Below, piece by piece: positions 11,581 to 23,819 of a stretch of DNA of 64,000 nt. Each line of letters opens with the position of its first letter. Position 1 is the stretch's first letter. Position numbers and translations under genes: made by a program. The DNA lies in NCBI RefSeq assembly GCF_003573695.1, contig NC_039363.1, positions 158,498,406-158,562,405 of the forward strand, read 5' to 3'. The DNA comes from Papaver somniferum (taxonomy: Eukaryota > Streptophyta > Magnoliopsida > Ranunculales > Papaveraceae). The notes beneath the pieces were generated by a model, which was not told where the DNA came from, ran no database searches, and worked only from the letters and a program-made list of their open reading frames with translations.

Positions 11581-12886
11581 TGTTATTAGAGCACTGCTCG
11601 GTCGAACTCGCAAGCGTTTCTATCTCAAGCTTGTTTGTCAAGTTTAGTTGCCAAAACTATAAGTTTTGGTTTATAGATTACTTATAGCTAAGTCTCGGAT
11701 TAGGATAGTAAGTGTAGTTGAGCATTAGACTTCACGACGTTCATCGATTGAAGACAAAGAACTACTAAGGAGATCTTGTGGAACTTCATCAATAAAAGTT
11801 ATATGGATACTTGAACTCGTCTATCACTCAAAAGTCTATCTACTTTATCTCCTATTTGATACAAAAGTCGTATAACTATATAGACTTCGCTTATACACAT
11901 TTGATATTTCGAGCTGAGTTTAACTCGCTTACATATTTCTTGAAATATGTTTTAGTAAGATTTCACTTTAACCAAGTTCATCTTATATTCTTGGCGGAAG
12001 TTAAAAGATGATCATGTGAAATCGCCTGGTAACATCTTACATGATTTGTGTGAGACAGTCATTTGATGTAGACTCGGAATGTTTCGTATTGATCATTCGA
12101 TCACTTGAAAATTGCTTTGAAGATAATAGTTTGCGTGAGACAGCTATTGTCATCTTCTAAGAATGTTTCAATGATTGAAATTGGAGTTTAGAACAATTAA
12201 CCATGATTGAATATAACACAGTATGCGTACTTTATGCCAAACTGTTGCATGTTATTCCAAGTCCGGGAACCATAGTATGCATACCCGTATACGCACTGGT
12301 TGGTTAATGAAATTCTGGGAACTTAGTATGCATAGACGTATGCGTACTGGCGTAAATTTCATGTCCGAAAATTCAACTGAGTTTGGAGTTACGTGTACCC
12401 GTTTGCATATTTGAGTAGGTTATGTTCTAAAATCGGTTTTTTCATGAACTAATACATTTATATATTAAGGAATGCAATCTTTTGCAAACCGTGGCTATAA
12501 TGTTCATGAATTCATTCGAGTGAATCAACATCAATTTTGTTTTAATTGTGTCTTTTATACTTCTATCAGAATATAAACAATTGAACAACTCTAGAACTAG
12601 TTTCATTTGAGTCATTTGAACTAGATATGGTTAAGATGAATAAGGTTGATATGAAAGTGTTCATATGGCTAACTTCAGTTAACTATTGTTGAGGCAACAA
12701 GGTGCACATGTTTAGGTACGGTTACTCATATCTAAATGAAGTAACTTTTCATTTATGTGTAACAAGCTAAGTTCGATCTAACGGTTGAAAGATATTAGCT
12801 TGAGTCTAATCAGGTTTTCATCTAACGGTGAATATTGAATGCTTTGTTACCAAGGTAGCATTGGTTGCAAACCCTGATTTGAAGAC

Positions 12887-12893
12887 TATATAA
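12887..12893 (+). promoter_or_regulatory. TATA box in SIRE-like LTR
   Basis: TATATAA in the context GACTATATAAGAGAG. The LTR at 62866 has CATATAAAGG in the same aligned place (63843), which supports a conserved LTR promoter. Confidence 0.55.
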
Positions 12894-13158
12894 GAGAGAA
12901 CTCTAGCAACTGGGAAACCTAATCCCCACACCTCATGTATGATACTAGTTGCGACTAGAGTCGATTCTCCTTTAACCTTAGGTTTTTTCCAAAATCCGGT
13001 AGGTTAATGACTTGAAGACTTTATTGGGATTGTGAAGCAAGACCCAACTATTTTATCTGTAGTTGTGTGTTCTGATCTTGCTGTTTTCTATCGTATTGAG
13101 TAATCTATTCTCTAAGATTTGCTCGAGATTTAATCTCCGATAAGCAAGATAAAAAGTA

Positions 13159-14750
13159 GGGTTATTTGGTTTTTGGTACTCAGTTTTTGACCAAAATCTG
13201 GGTTTGGTCTAACATTTGTCCAACCTTTGCGTTTGGTCTAAAGACCAATGTTGACCCGCGTTGACTCGGTTAGACCATGACGTGTCAGTTATGTGGTGAA
13301 GTAAATCGGAAATTACTAAACTAAATTAAACTTTAGTAACAATTACTCGTCATGTCCTAACAATGCAGGAGTACATCATCTCTTATGTCATTTCGCATCT
13401 ATCTAATTTCTTCTCCTACAACTCTCTAGTTTATTTACTGCTCTCCTTTGGCTGCTTTTCATTTCCGACCATCAAAACTCATTAGATATCAGGAATTCAT
13501 TAAGATATCCCCTAGATTTCTGATCAATTTCCCCTAAATTTTGAACATTTAAGAAGATAATACGAAATTAGAGATTTCTGAATTAGGGCGAAACTGGGGG
13601 AAATTGAAATTTTGTACTTGGGTTTTTTGTATCTAAGAAGTTTATGCTGAAATTTGTTGAAAAACTTTCAACGGTTGGGAAAAATATTGATCTATGTTCT
13701 TCCATTGGATGCATTGCTTCAATGTTTATGTTATCGCATAACATTGTTATTACACTGTTCAATTAGGAAAAAAATAAGAGAATTGTGAAATGTGTTGTAA
13801 TTGGGTTCAGAGAGTTGAGATAAATTGGGATTTTGGTATGTATGTTGTCGTGAAACCAGTTGCACAAACTGGGCATCAACACGAAGAGGAGAGTACTGTC
13901 TATGGTTGTTGGAGATATCATAAGAGATTAAGGTTTAGTGGAACAAGGAGTAAATGGTGTGAGTGGTGTAAGAATGGGTTCATTCAGCGTATCATGATTA
14001 GCCTTACAATTAGCCTACATAGAAATCAAATATTCATTAATCATAATTCCTCTACTTTCCATGTTTGATCATTAGCCTTACAATCTGCCACAAATTGGTT
14101 CGATTTTGGACACGTTTTTGCGAAATATAGAAAGAAAAGAAAGTGAGGTTGTTGTTGATTTTATATGCGATGAATGATGGAGATTAAGGTGTGTTTGGGT
14201 ATTGTTTGTGACAGATGAGGAATACGGTTGATGTTAGAATTGAATTTTCTCAGAGAATCAGGTATAAAATGACTTAGAAATTAATCTGAATGTATCTCCA
14301 TCAGATGTTGCATGACCTGGACAAAGTGAACTTAACGAGACCATCTTCAACTTGATGAAACCACTTTTAGCTTCTTCTTATTTACTGGGGGGCGGTGGCG
14401 TGGGGGCGGTGGCGATACAACAACGAAACTAGGCTATGTTTCATTATCATTTTCAGATATGCAAGGTGTTTCTAAAACCAATTTTTTGAACCAAGTCTAG
14501 TTGTTGCTAGCCATGGATTCTGGCTCTCTGTCTACGATCAAGGTATTGATAGCCGACACTAACATTGTTGTTAAGTGCGTTCAATAAATATATTTTTTAT
14601 TTAATTATTAATAATCACGAAACGGAAATCAACATCTAACCGAGTCAACACGGGTCAACGTTGTTCTTTAAACCAAATTCAAAGGCTGGAAAAATGTTAG
14701 ACCAATGCCAGATTTTGGTCAAAACCTGAGTACCAAAAACCAAATAACCC
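13159..14750. mobile_element. Non-autonomous Mutator-like element (MULE)
   Basis: The ends are inverted repeats of about 115 bp: the first 25 bases, beginning GGGTTATTTGGTTTTTGGTA, are perfectly mirrored at 14726-14750, and similarity runs to about 13274 / 14635. It is flanked by an exact 9-bp duplication TAAAAAGTA (13150-13158 and 14751-14759). Long inverted repeats with a 9-bp duplication are the hallmark of MULEs. No MURA transposase is seen. The interior has a 92-aa frame (13790-14068) I cannot assign. It sits inside the SIRE LTR, which it interrupts cleanly. Confidence 0.9.
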
Positions 14751-15485
14751 TAAAAAGTAGTCATAAACATCTTCGTCTCATCGTTTGTGATTCCACAATA
14801 TCTTATTTCGCTACCATACGACTAAGATTATTGTGAGGTTATTGATATTACTAGATTGTTCTTCGGGAATATAAGATCGGTGTATCAATTGGTTCATGTT
14901 CACCTTGATTTATCAAAAGACGGAACAAAACTCATAGCTATTTCTGTGGGAGATGGATTTATCTATTTAATAGACTTTTCTGTGTGAGACATATTGGTTT
15001 ATCAAGTTTTCGACTTTAGGTCGTAGCAACTCTTAGTTGTGGGTGAGATCAGCTGGGAATCAAGTGCGCAGAGTCCTGCTGGGATTCATAGGCGTAAGGA
15101 ACACGACTGTAACTTGATCAGCGTGAGATTGGTTAGGGTTCAACTACATTTCAATCCGAAGTTAACTTTGAGTAGGCTAGTGTCTGTAGCGGATTAATAC
15201 AGTGTGGTGTTCAAATCTGGGCTAGGTCCCAGGGTTTTTCTGCATTTGCGGTTTCCTCGTTAACAAAATTTCTGGTGTCTATGTTATTTCTTTTCCGCAT
15301 TATATTTGTTTATATAATTGAAATATCACAGGTTGTGCGTAGTTCAATCAATTAGATATCCCAATCTTTGGTTGTTGATATAAATTGATCGACACTTGAA
15401 TATTGGTCTTTGGTAACGCTCAAGTTGTTTCACATAATACTCAGGCTCGCGGATTACTATCTGTTTGATTTGCTGATTACATTGT

Positions 15486-16842
15486 TGTTGATGGTGGTTT
15501 TTATGTCAAGGCTAAAATTTTAAAACTCTGTATTTAATGCGTCGTCACTCTGCAAAGAGACTGGGCCATTTAAAAGTGATGAGTGCCCATGCCTCTTCTA
15601 CTTACACATGTATTAAGAAATTCAGTATATTTATATGAAATTTATTCAGAATGGTGCATGTAGCAACAATCCCAAACATTCTGTAAATTTTATTAATCTC
15701 TCGCTTGCATTATTCATTAATATATGGCTTATTGAGTATTTTTCATATCCTACGTTCCCCGGCTGAACTCTTAATATATTGGTATGACATGACAATTAAT
15801 GTTCACTGGAAGCTGAGTAGCATGAATTCTCGAAGTATCAAGATTAAGGTCTGCATGAAAGTGCTCAATCAAAAGACGCGCTAACTGCTCTCTGAGAATA
15901 AAAAGAATTTTGTGTCAACACACATAATTTATCAAATTCGATCAATTTTGTGATAGCTCACAAAATTCAAATTTTGATCTAATTAATTTGCAAAAACTAG
16001 GCTTTTTGTGCCTCGAGCGATATCTCAAACCCTATTGGTTGAGATCAAACCTATGTAAACTAGAAAATTAATCTTCCATGGACTAGTAGGAGCAAGATCC
16101 TACCAAAATCAGGAAACAAAAAATAAGAGGAACTGCGGCAAGTAAGAGCAGTGCCAAAAGGAAGCGTGGCCGCGCCACTTGGCCGACTGATTGCCTTCAG
16201 CAGGCGCCACATGTGGCCGGCTGGCCACGCTCCATATTGCTTCCTGCCGTCCCCCCTTTCCCATCGACCAATCAGATCACTTTAAACCCTCCACACGCAC
16301 TTTTAAATAAGATGGAAGTTGGATGGTCGATGCTCCTAAATTCCTTAAGGAATTTAATGTAGACTTCCCTTGACAGCCTTAAAACGATCACGGCCGCACG
16401 ATTTGGCCACTCGACTTACCAAGCTTGGACGCCTCCAGACGTATCGGACAAGCACCACCGTGCACACCGGTGGGCCCACTAATGCCTTGGCCAATCGAAA
16501 TCTTTCCAACTCGCAGGCAGAGACACCAATCGTTTACCCAAAGTAGGTCGGCCGCGCAAGTTATAAAACCCTAATTTATGTTAACAGCAGCATATTGCTG
16601 CCGCAAAACAATCTTGGCCGCCCAACTTCGCCAGCCGAATTGACCGGCCTAGATTCAATCTCAATCAACGGGCAAGGTGCAGATATGCTCACCATCAGCC
16701 CAACTATTGTGTTGGACGGACGAACAACTCCCCAGCACGCGCCAACACCAAAAACGTTGACCCCAAAATAGGTTGGCCACACGGTTTTAAAACTTAAATT
16801 AAATCAACGGCGACCATTAACTGCCGTAAAATCATCTCGGCT
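15486..16842 (+). mobile_element. TatY 5' LTR, first part (segment A)
   Basis: Starts TGTTGATGGTGGTTTTTATG directly at the broken SIRE LTR and is collinear with 29900 to about 31240, the first half of the complete TatY LTR. Similarity stops near 16842, where AthA gag sequence (minus strand) takes over. The remainder of this LTR appears inverted at 23820-24782. Numerous ORFs here, such as 16576-16782, are LTR frames shared by copies and not genes. Confidence 0.8.
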
Positions 16843-17458
16843 GGACAATTCATTTGGAGAATAAACTCGTTCCTCAAAACCACTATCAACTTCGTAATCA
16901 AAAGGAAATTCTACATCGTCTAAAACGGTGGTATCTCTAGTCAAATCCTCGTCCTTTTGAATAGGTGAATAATTATTAAAATTATTTGGATTTGAACTAG
17001 AAATAATATTATCATTGTAAAGCTCAATTAGAGTAACAAATTCCTGATCACTATGCCTATATGTGTCTGATTCTTCATCAACACTATCCTCATCATAATC
17101 ATCATTAAAATAATATGAAAATGGTCGAACCTCATCTAAAGTAGTGTTACCAATTCTAACCTCGTCATCTTGATTACGCAAATAACTATCCTTATTTTCA
17201 AGGGTACTATTGGAAACACTAAGATTATTTCGAGCAGTTATGTTCTGGGCCTCTAACAAAAGCTTTTAAATCGACTCACATGAATTCCTTATGGTATCTT
17301 GACTCGACTCACATGACTTCCTTATGGTATCGTGTATAAAAGGTTCATTCATGGGTGCATTTTTTTATTCATTTCTAACACAAACCTATTTGTATTCTCA
17401 GTTAATTGTTTGAGAGACTCTTATAGATGAAGAACAGGTTCAGAAAGATCATAATAGG
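16843..17458 (-). pseudogene. AthA gag-region fragment, copy B
   Basis: Minus-strand frame reading NNLSVSNSTLENKDSYL and EESDTYRHSDQEFVTL, acidic and Asn-rich. It is repeated nearly exactly at 17814-18351 (copy B'). From its position inside an element with an Athila PBS and LTR (19075-20576) I infer the 5' coding region of AthA. The last dozen residues of the frame (16804-16842) come from TatY LTR, so the ORF end is chimeric. Function beyond gag-region protein is not known. Confidence 0.6.
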
Positions 17459-17466
17459 GACTAGTT

Positions 17467-17820
17467 AATTGATTTAATTTAAGTTTTAAAACCGTGTGGC
17501 CAACCTATTTTAGGGTCAACGTTTTTGGTGTTGGCGCGTGCTGGGGAGTTGTTCGTCCGGCCATCACAATAGTTGGGCTGATGGTGAGCATATCCGCACC
17601 TTGCCCGTTGATTGAGATTGAATCTAGACCGGTCAATTCGGCTGGCGAAGTTGGGCGGCCAAGATTGTTTTGCGGCAGCAATATGCTGCTGTTAACATAA
17701 ATTAGGGTTTTATAACTTGCGCGGCCGACCTACTTTGGGTAAACGTTTGGTAACTCTGCCTGCGAGTTGGAAATATTTCGATTGGCCAAGGCATTAGTGG
17801 GCCCACCGGTGTGCACGGTG
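17467..17820 (-). repeat. Inverted copy of TatY LTR segment (A')
   Basis: Reverse complement of about 16449-16806, sharing for example GTTTTAAAACCGTGTGGCCA and the 68-aa shadow frame. The right end joins copy B' within CGGTGGT, a 7-base string present in both parents (about 16452-16460 and 16926-16933). The left end joins copy B with about two extra bases. This patch and the B/B' duplication mark a complex breakpoint. Confidence 0.85.
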
Positions 17821-19066
17821 GTATCTCTAGTCAAATCCTCGTCCTTTTAAATAGGTGAATAATTATTAAAATTATTTGGATTTGAACTAGATATAATATT
17901 ATCATTGTAAAGCTCAATTGGAGTAACAAATTCCTGATCACTATGCTTATATGTGTCTGATTCTTCATCAACACTATCCTCATCATAATCATCATTAAAA
18001 TAACATGAAAATGGTCGAACCTCATCTAAAGTAGTGTTACCAATTCTAACCTCGTCATCTTGATTATGCAAATAACTATCCTTATCAAGGGTACTATTGG
18101 AAACACTAAGATTATTTCGAGCAGTTATGTTCTGGGCCTCTAACAAAAGCTTTTGAATCGAATCACATGAATTCCTTATGGTATCTTGACTCGACTCACA
18201 TGACTTCCTTATGGTATCGTGGATAAAAGGTTCATTCATGGGTGCATTTTTTTATTCATTTCTAACACAAACCTATTTGTATTCTCAGTTAATTGTTTGA
18301 GAGACTCTTCTAGAGGAAGAACAGGTTCAGAAAGATCATAATAGGGACTAGTTTTCAACATTTTCATTATATTGTCCAAAGACGAGGACTTATACTATAA
18401 TATTCCTTATTTTCTTGCTCGTACAACCGGTGCGCGTGTGGATAGTAATTGAACTCACCATGGTATGATCCATAACCTTCAAAAGGTTGATGTTATCATC
18501 CACTATTCACACTATGGTCATAAAAAGAATAATGTCCATTTTGATCAGTCGGATAATCATTGTATTGGCCATTGTAATACCAGTTCGACATTATATTGTG
18601 CAGGTGCAAATGCAAGGTTGACTAAATGGGTAAGCTCAGGTTACCACAAGAAAGTATATGTACAGTCAAAGACTGGTCAAAGGTACAAGGCTGAGGTTCG
18701 TGTACTTTCAGCTGGTAACTACCATAAGTCCCAAGGCATGAGTTCAGCTTACTAATCCACGAGTTTTCCTAACTCGGTAGTCTGACGATGCAGTCGGTGT
18801 GTGCACATGTATTGTTTTTTTTTTAATAATAACAAAAATTACTAAAAAATAAAGAAACAATATATACAAAACCAAAAGAAATAGATAAAAACTAACAAAA
18901 ATAATATCTCCGGTTTTCTCCTTTTTTTGGCAAGTTCGACTTTCCACTTTTAGCTTTGAGCCAATCCTGCACAACAAAAACAAAAATACCAAAGACGTAA
19001 AAAAGAATAAAAAAAATATATACAAAAATAAAAAAAAATAATATACAAAACCTAAAAATAAATAAA
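17814..19066 (-). pseudogene. AthA 5' internal region: gag-region copy B' and leader
   Basis: From PBS leftward: an A/T-rich leader (about 19066-18790) with long A runs, then a frame beginning MSNWYYNGQYNDYPTDQNGH (near 18585) that stops at a TGA near 18505. A further stretch follows, and then the frame MNEPFIHDTIRKSCESSQ (18239-17847). The layout fits the 5' gag region of an Athila-type element on the minus strand. It is cut at about 17814, where the inverted TatY patch begins. The core capsid domain and all of pol are missing. Confidence 0.6.
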
Positions 19067-19074
19067 CCTAAAAG

Positions 19075-19092
19075 TCCCCGGCAGCGGCGCCA
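19075..19092 (-). promoter_or_regulatory. Athila-type primer-binding site (AthA)
   Basis: Minus-strand TGGCGCCGCTGCCGGGGA, five bases after the LTR end. This is the well-known PBS type of Athila-lineage elements and fixes the element orientation as leftward. Confidence 0.85.
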
Positions 19093-19097
19093 AAAAT

Positions 19098-20576
19098 TGA
19101 TGTAGTTTTGAAAGTGGTAAGTAAAGTAGCGTTCGAGAGGTACTAGAACTTTGGATTTCACCACTAATCACATTGAACTGGTTCATATAATGATTCATAA
19201 CAATTCTAGCTCTTTTGTTGACTTTTTTATTTGCCAAAAGTGGATTTTATAAAGCATTAGATGTAAATCACAAGCATGACGTATCAAAAGTACTTATACC
19301 CAGCATACGTCATCAAACAAAATCACAACTAATCTAGAAAAATCATAAATCAATTAAAATAGGTGCAAAAGTCATAAAGAATCAATTATAGTTACCAAAC
19401 GATTGTGAAATAAGGTTTCGTCCATCGTCCCAGTGATGAGGTTTAGCTCATGATGGTGAAAACAAACTCAAAATAATAACTCATGGCTTAATAGGTGTTT
19501 TATTGGAGAAAATATAATGGACAGAAATTCGTAACGCTTTATTACGGTTACAGACGTCATTGTTATAGGTAATTTGTTGTTACAAAGAAAACATGACTGT
19601 TTTATTATGAAGTTTGATCTATTCTTCGTGTTCTTCTTCTCCTCCGGCAGTCTCGCCTGCATCTTCCCTGCAACTCCACCTGCAGCAACCCTAACACCTC
19701 TGCTCGGTCCCCAAACTCTCGGATCCTCTTGTTGTATCTTTTACCACCTTTTATATACTCCTCAGGCCAAGATATCCCGAGTATAACTCTCTTTTTCCTC
19801 CTCCTTCTCAAGCCACGAAAATTTACCTTTCTTTTCTCTGCTCTAAGCGTCGTCTGGATCAATACAAATACTCAATATAGGATAAAATCTAGAAGAATAT
19901 ATCCTCTCCTTCCATTCCAACACGCAACTTCCAAATATATCCTCTCCTTCCCGTAACTTCCTTTGTGTTGTCGAGTACTCCTATTTTTACGTGACAGGAT
20001 TAACTAAATTCCCTGTTTGGATTTACCGGACCCATTCTCAACCCTATTTACTCTTAAAAGGTTGATACTAGTCCAAACATCCATGAAAAGTCCGCGCAAC
20101 TCCTCCAAATCAAATACAAAAATCTGAGAAGAGTATATGCCCTGTTTATCGAGAATCATTATTCAGCCCAAGCTACACCGTTAAATCACTTACAATAGCC
20201 CTGTTTATCCAAATATAATCCAACGCAACGAAGTTTGATGATTGAATCTCTCTACAAAAGCTTCAAAATCCGATTCCAAACTCCGTTCATGACTGTATAA
20301 GTTTCCCGCCAAAAACATATTTCAAACGTAGGGGATAAGTGCCCCTTAGCAAATTCTGGGGTGTTGATATCAATTGGTGACTTGGGGTGCAAATAGCAAG
20401 TAAGGTGCCCCTTAGTAAATGAGTGCCTCTTATCCAAATGAGGGGTGCCTTTAGTGATTTTCTCCTATGAGCGCAAATATCATTTTTCGAGCCAATTTTC
20501 CCACACATGTTTATTTCTCCAAAAACACCTACAAAGGCACAAAAAACCATAATAAATACAAAACCGAGCACTAACA
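19098..20576 (-). mobile_element. AthA 5' LTR
   Basis: On the minus strand it starts TGTTAGTGCTCGGTTTTG and ends CTACATCA at the PBS. The full length is inverted relative to 26090-27623, the same LTR in plus orientation. Homology with that copy extends 19 bases beyond the TG start (to 20595), so the true start could be slightly further out. ORFs such as 19574-19786 and 19605-19862 are LTR frames. Confidence 0.8.
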
Positions 20577-20595
20577 ATATATACGATTGAGATTA

Positions 20596-22077
20596 TATCT
20601 GACACAAAAATGTGTCTATCAGCTTTCGGTAGACCTTTTGCCATCTATTTTTGATAGTAGTGTTTTCGCAACAAAGAAAAGCCTCCCATTCTTGCTCCCA
20701 ACAAGAAATCCGGTGATGACACCCAAGTATAAGGAACCCTGGGAGAAGGAGTTTCTCGCTCTTCGTCAATTCGTGCAGGACATTGTGAAGGATCCACGTG
20801 GAAGGCCTTCTTCTAAGACCTTAAAAAAGCATAAGTTGTTGAAGCCGCTACCTTCGGGTAAACGAAAATCTTCTGACCAAGGTGGCGACAGTCCCCAGAG
20901 AAAGGAGCGGAGGTCAAAAAGTCATGCAGGTGGTATCCGATCAGCTTCAGCATCCCCTGTGGTCTTCAATTCTTCGAATATGCACGTAAGTATGTGCTTC
21001 TTCTTGACCAGCCAATTTTTTTTGTTTGATTAATTTCACTAAGCACCTCTCTTTTCTTTTCTTTTTCGCAACCAGGGGGGAGAGTATGAATGCTTTTTCC
21101 AGGCTTGCACGCGGCCAGAATATGGCATCTCCAGAGGATAAATTCGGTGATACTGATTCTCTCGGAGGTGAAGATGAGGAAGAAGAAGATTTAGAATTCA
21201 GCGTTGACGAAATAAGCACTTCTGAATGCAGTAGTGGCGAATTTAAGTCTTCCAGTGAGCCAACAAATGATTCGGTGAGTCTCCACACGTTTTTTCTTCT
21301 TGGAATATTTATTCTTTGATATGAAATAAATATTTGGTTTGTGGTATTACAGAAAGAAGTTGCACCTGGAGATAACCCTGAGATGGATATCAATCATAAT
21401 GAAGATGTGGTTGCGCCTTCAATCATAGAAACCACATTTGTGGATAACCCTGAGATGGAGATTAATCACAATGACGGTGCTGATGTGCCTTCGACAGTAG
21501 GAACCCTATTTGTAGTCGCGGGCGTAATTGTTTCCAAACAATCTTCTGGAGCTGAAGGAGCTTCACTAATCATACATTCAGACGCAGGTGCTATCTTCAA
21601 CCCTCCATTTGTGGCTCCCTTTAAGGATCATGTGTTGATTGGGGGATTCATTATACCAGCTAAGTATGCGGAATTGTATACCCAAATATGGGAAAAGTAT
21701 GGGCACATCGCAACCACAAAGAAAATTAACAGTCGCTTTTCGTTGGTTAAGCGCGTGGAGGAATCCTTATCTTCAATCCATGATATGTGCAGTGTGACTG
21801 GACACACCGTTTCTGAAGAGGTAGTCTCGAGATGGGAGTACCATCGGGATATTGCGTAAACTTTGAGTTTAATGCCTCCTGGTTCTATGAAGGGTTTTCC
21901 GAAATCAAGAGGCTTCAGACTGAAATGAACAAGGTTCCCTCCCTGGATCTCATTAGTGAACAGGAGGCAGAGATCGAGAAGTTATCCCAGGAATTGAAGT
22001 TGAAGAAGGATGCTCTCCAAAAAATGAAGGACGCTTTTTCCAAGAATAATGAGTTGTTGCTGAATGATTTCCCTTGA
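20596..22077 (+). pseudogene. TatY antisense ORF, C-terminal half
   Basis: Reads VYQLSVDLLPSIFDSSVF, then a basic region (KHKLLKPLPSGKRKSSD), an acidic exon (GGEDEEEEDLEFSVDE) and a last exon with two copies of a DNPEM-INHN motif. It ends in a coiled coil, EIEKLSQELKLKKDALQK, and stop near 22077. GT-AG introns at 20986-21075 and 21275-21352. One frameshift/stop at about 21857. Plus strand, while the element's gag runs on the minus strand, so this is an aORF. I infer that its N-terminal half is the plant-mobile-domain fragment at 27624-29060, separated by AthA and an inversion. The role is unknown. Confidence 0.65.
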
Positions 22078-22433
22078 ATGCTTTTATTTTTCGAACTTTC
22101 TCCTTTTAGGTTTTTTTTTATTTTGAAAAGGCAAGAGACGCCTCTTTTATGGTTTGATTTTCTGATTTTGAACTAGTAGGTAATTTCTTTTTGAGGATTT
22201 TTGAATTTATTTATTTTTGAAATGATTTCATGAGTAATTTTCTGAAAGATATTTGGATCAACTAATAAGTTGGAACTTTAATCATGGACGCAAATAGGGC
22301 AACCACTTGGGAGAAATTATAAATATTGCATGGAAAGGGAAATACTAGAGTGATATGATATCTTAGTATAATTGGGTTGTTGGCTTCTATTCTCAAAATA
22401 GGATTGACGTCTGTGTCAAGTACACGGCAAATT
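22078..22433. other. TatY spacer between aORF and gag remnant
   Basis: T-rich sequence without an ORF. In a complete Tat element pol would lie here, so it marks the pol deletion. Confidence 0.5.
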
Positions 22434-23640
22434 TCAAAACAATTGGTCGTGCAAACATTGTTTGATGAAACTTAGTCGTCCGCGAGGCCTCCCAGCAAAA
22501 CTGAATTTTTCGGATAATTGCTTCAAATCCGAATCCATTGTGTGATGCAGCTTTAACAACAAGAAGTCCCCGGAAGTTTTTATTGCTCTTGCAACGTTTT
22601 TATGTCGATCCGTGGTAAAGTAGGGAATCTTCAGTTCCCAGACGCATATCACCTGAATTGATCTTTTCTTGGACAATGTGCTTCATACCATTGCATTCAC
22701 TGGTAGGATGATGGACGAACCTGTGATAGTGGAATATCTCAAATCTGACATCGCTTGATCAGTTTGCAGATGCCATACGGGAGGCAGTTGAACCTCTTCG
22801 TTTCGTACCCAAACTTCTAGTAATTCCAGAATTTTTCTTATAGGGAGCGGGAAACGCGGGTAGTCCGAGTCTGACTTCCCTCGTGTTACCGGACGTTATC
22901 GTGGAAACTCTTGTAATCTTTGACGAGAAGTTCGCTTTGAGGGTGGCGCCGAGACTTGAGCGAATGTTGACTCAGGTGCGGATCGTTCAGTTCGGCAACT
23001 TTGTTGAAATGTAAGTTCTCTTGAGGGTTCTGCATCAGTGACAGTAGTGTGAAGCGGTTGGACTGGGTACTGTTCATTAGCGCAGCTCTCGTCTTCAAGA
23101 TGCCTTGGTAAATTTCCCCCTTCTCAGGGGCTCCTCTGTTTAGTAAAGTCGAGCGGTCGTGGATGCGGACTGTTGGACAACTCTCTGAACTTCTGCATGG
23201 GTCTGCGGATACAAGTTTTCCAACAAAGTTTCATAGGCCGACTCCTTACCCTTATCTTTCAAATATTGCGATGCACCTGGAGGGTCTCTTCCTTTAGCCT
23301 TGTGATGTTTCCTCAGCTCTTTGTCTTCGTTGGATGAGTTTAGTTGGTCATTTCCTTTCTGCTCCCGTCCGATGTGGCTACATACTCTGTCTGCATTGTC
23401 GTTGGCGGAGGCACAGATCTCAGACAAGGATTCAACATTTTTTGTGTCACTTCTAAGATTGATGGCGTTCTCCGAGAGAATGTTTACTGATTCTTGCCTT
23501 AACTGGTTTTCCATACTCTTTAGGAGACAAAGCGCCTCATTTTGCAGCTTAACGATATTATCTTGATTTGCGGCAACGTCCTCCAGCATTTCCGTCATAC
23601 CTTTCATGGTGATTGGATTTCGCGCATTCATGGTTTTGGA
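22434..23640 (-). pseudogene. TatY gag remnant
   Basis: The N-terminal part (23140-23631) reads MTEMLEDVAANQDNIVKLQ and SQYLKDKGKESAYETLLENL, nearly the same as the plus-strand copy at 32657-33350. The next part (22886-23098) reads TQSNRFTLLSLMQNPQENLH. Further left, RFVHHPTSECNG followed by HIVQEKIN (near 22690) resembles the Cys/His segment at the end of Tat gag. Frameshifts separate the pieces. No protease or RT follows. Confidence 0.65.
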
Positions 23641-23797
23641 AGAGTATGGCTAACCCGGGTACATCATAAAATGGAAAGTTGGGATTGGTGATTGAAATGA
23701 ATTTTGGATAGTGATTGTATTAGATATAAGATCCACCCTCTTGGAGTTGAGAAAACTGGAATGAAAATTTTGAACTGATTTTGCAACCGAGAGATTA

Positions 23798-23817
23798 ATC
23801 TCCCACTGTGGTCGCCA
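23798..23817 (-). promoter_or_regulatory. Primer-binding site of TatY (left copy)
   Basis: Minus-strand TGGCGACCACAGTGGGAGAT, two bases after the LTR. It differs from the Ret PBS, supporting a separate family. The right copy at 32605 reads TGGAGACCACGGTGGGAG. Confidence 0.7.
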
Positions 23818-23819
23818 GT

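Larger units (their letters stand above)
11581..15485 (+). mobile_element. SIRE-like Ty1/Copia LTR, interrupted by a MULE
   Basis: Starts TGTTATTAGAGCACTGCTCG, matching the LTR at 62866 (TGTTAGAGCATTGCTCG). Similarity to that copy continues to about 13030, covering the TATA region and GATTCTCCTTTAACC. After the inserted MULE (13159-14750) it goes on through TTTCTGCATTTGCGG to about 15485, where a TatY LTR begins. A run of GTATGC/GCGTAC repeats (12220-12360) is absent from the 62866 copy. The normal CA end and PBS are missing, so the 3' end was cut by the TatY insertion. Its internal gag is probably the fragment at 33351. Confidence 0.8.

Noticed and set aside
13790..14068. 92-aa ORF within the MULE as transposase fragment
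   Set aside because: No MURA motif (DDE or SWIM); cannot be assigned, left as unassigned interior.
16576..17700. Two nearly identical 68-aa ORFs on opposite strands (16576-16782 and 17494-17700), and a similar one at 30993-31199
   Set aside because: They are the same stretch of TatY LTR in three copies; no start context or domain. Conservation is explained by the repeat.
19574..19862. ORFs in the AthA LTR
   Set aside because: The inverted LTR (26786-27028) has only a shorter, altered version; basic and low-complexity, no domain.
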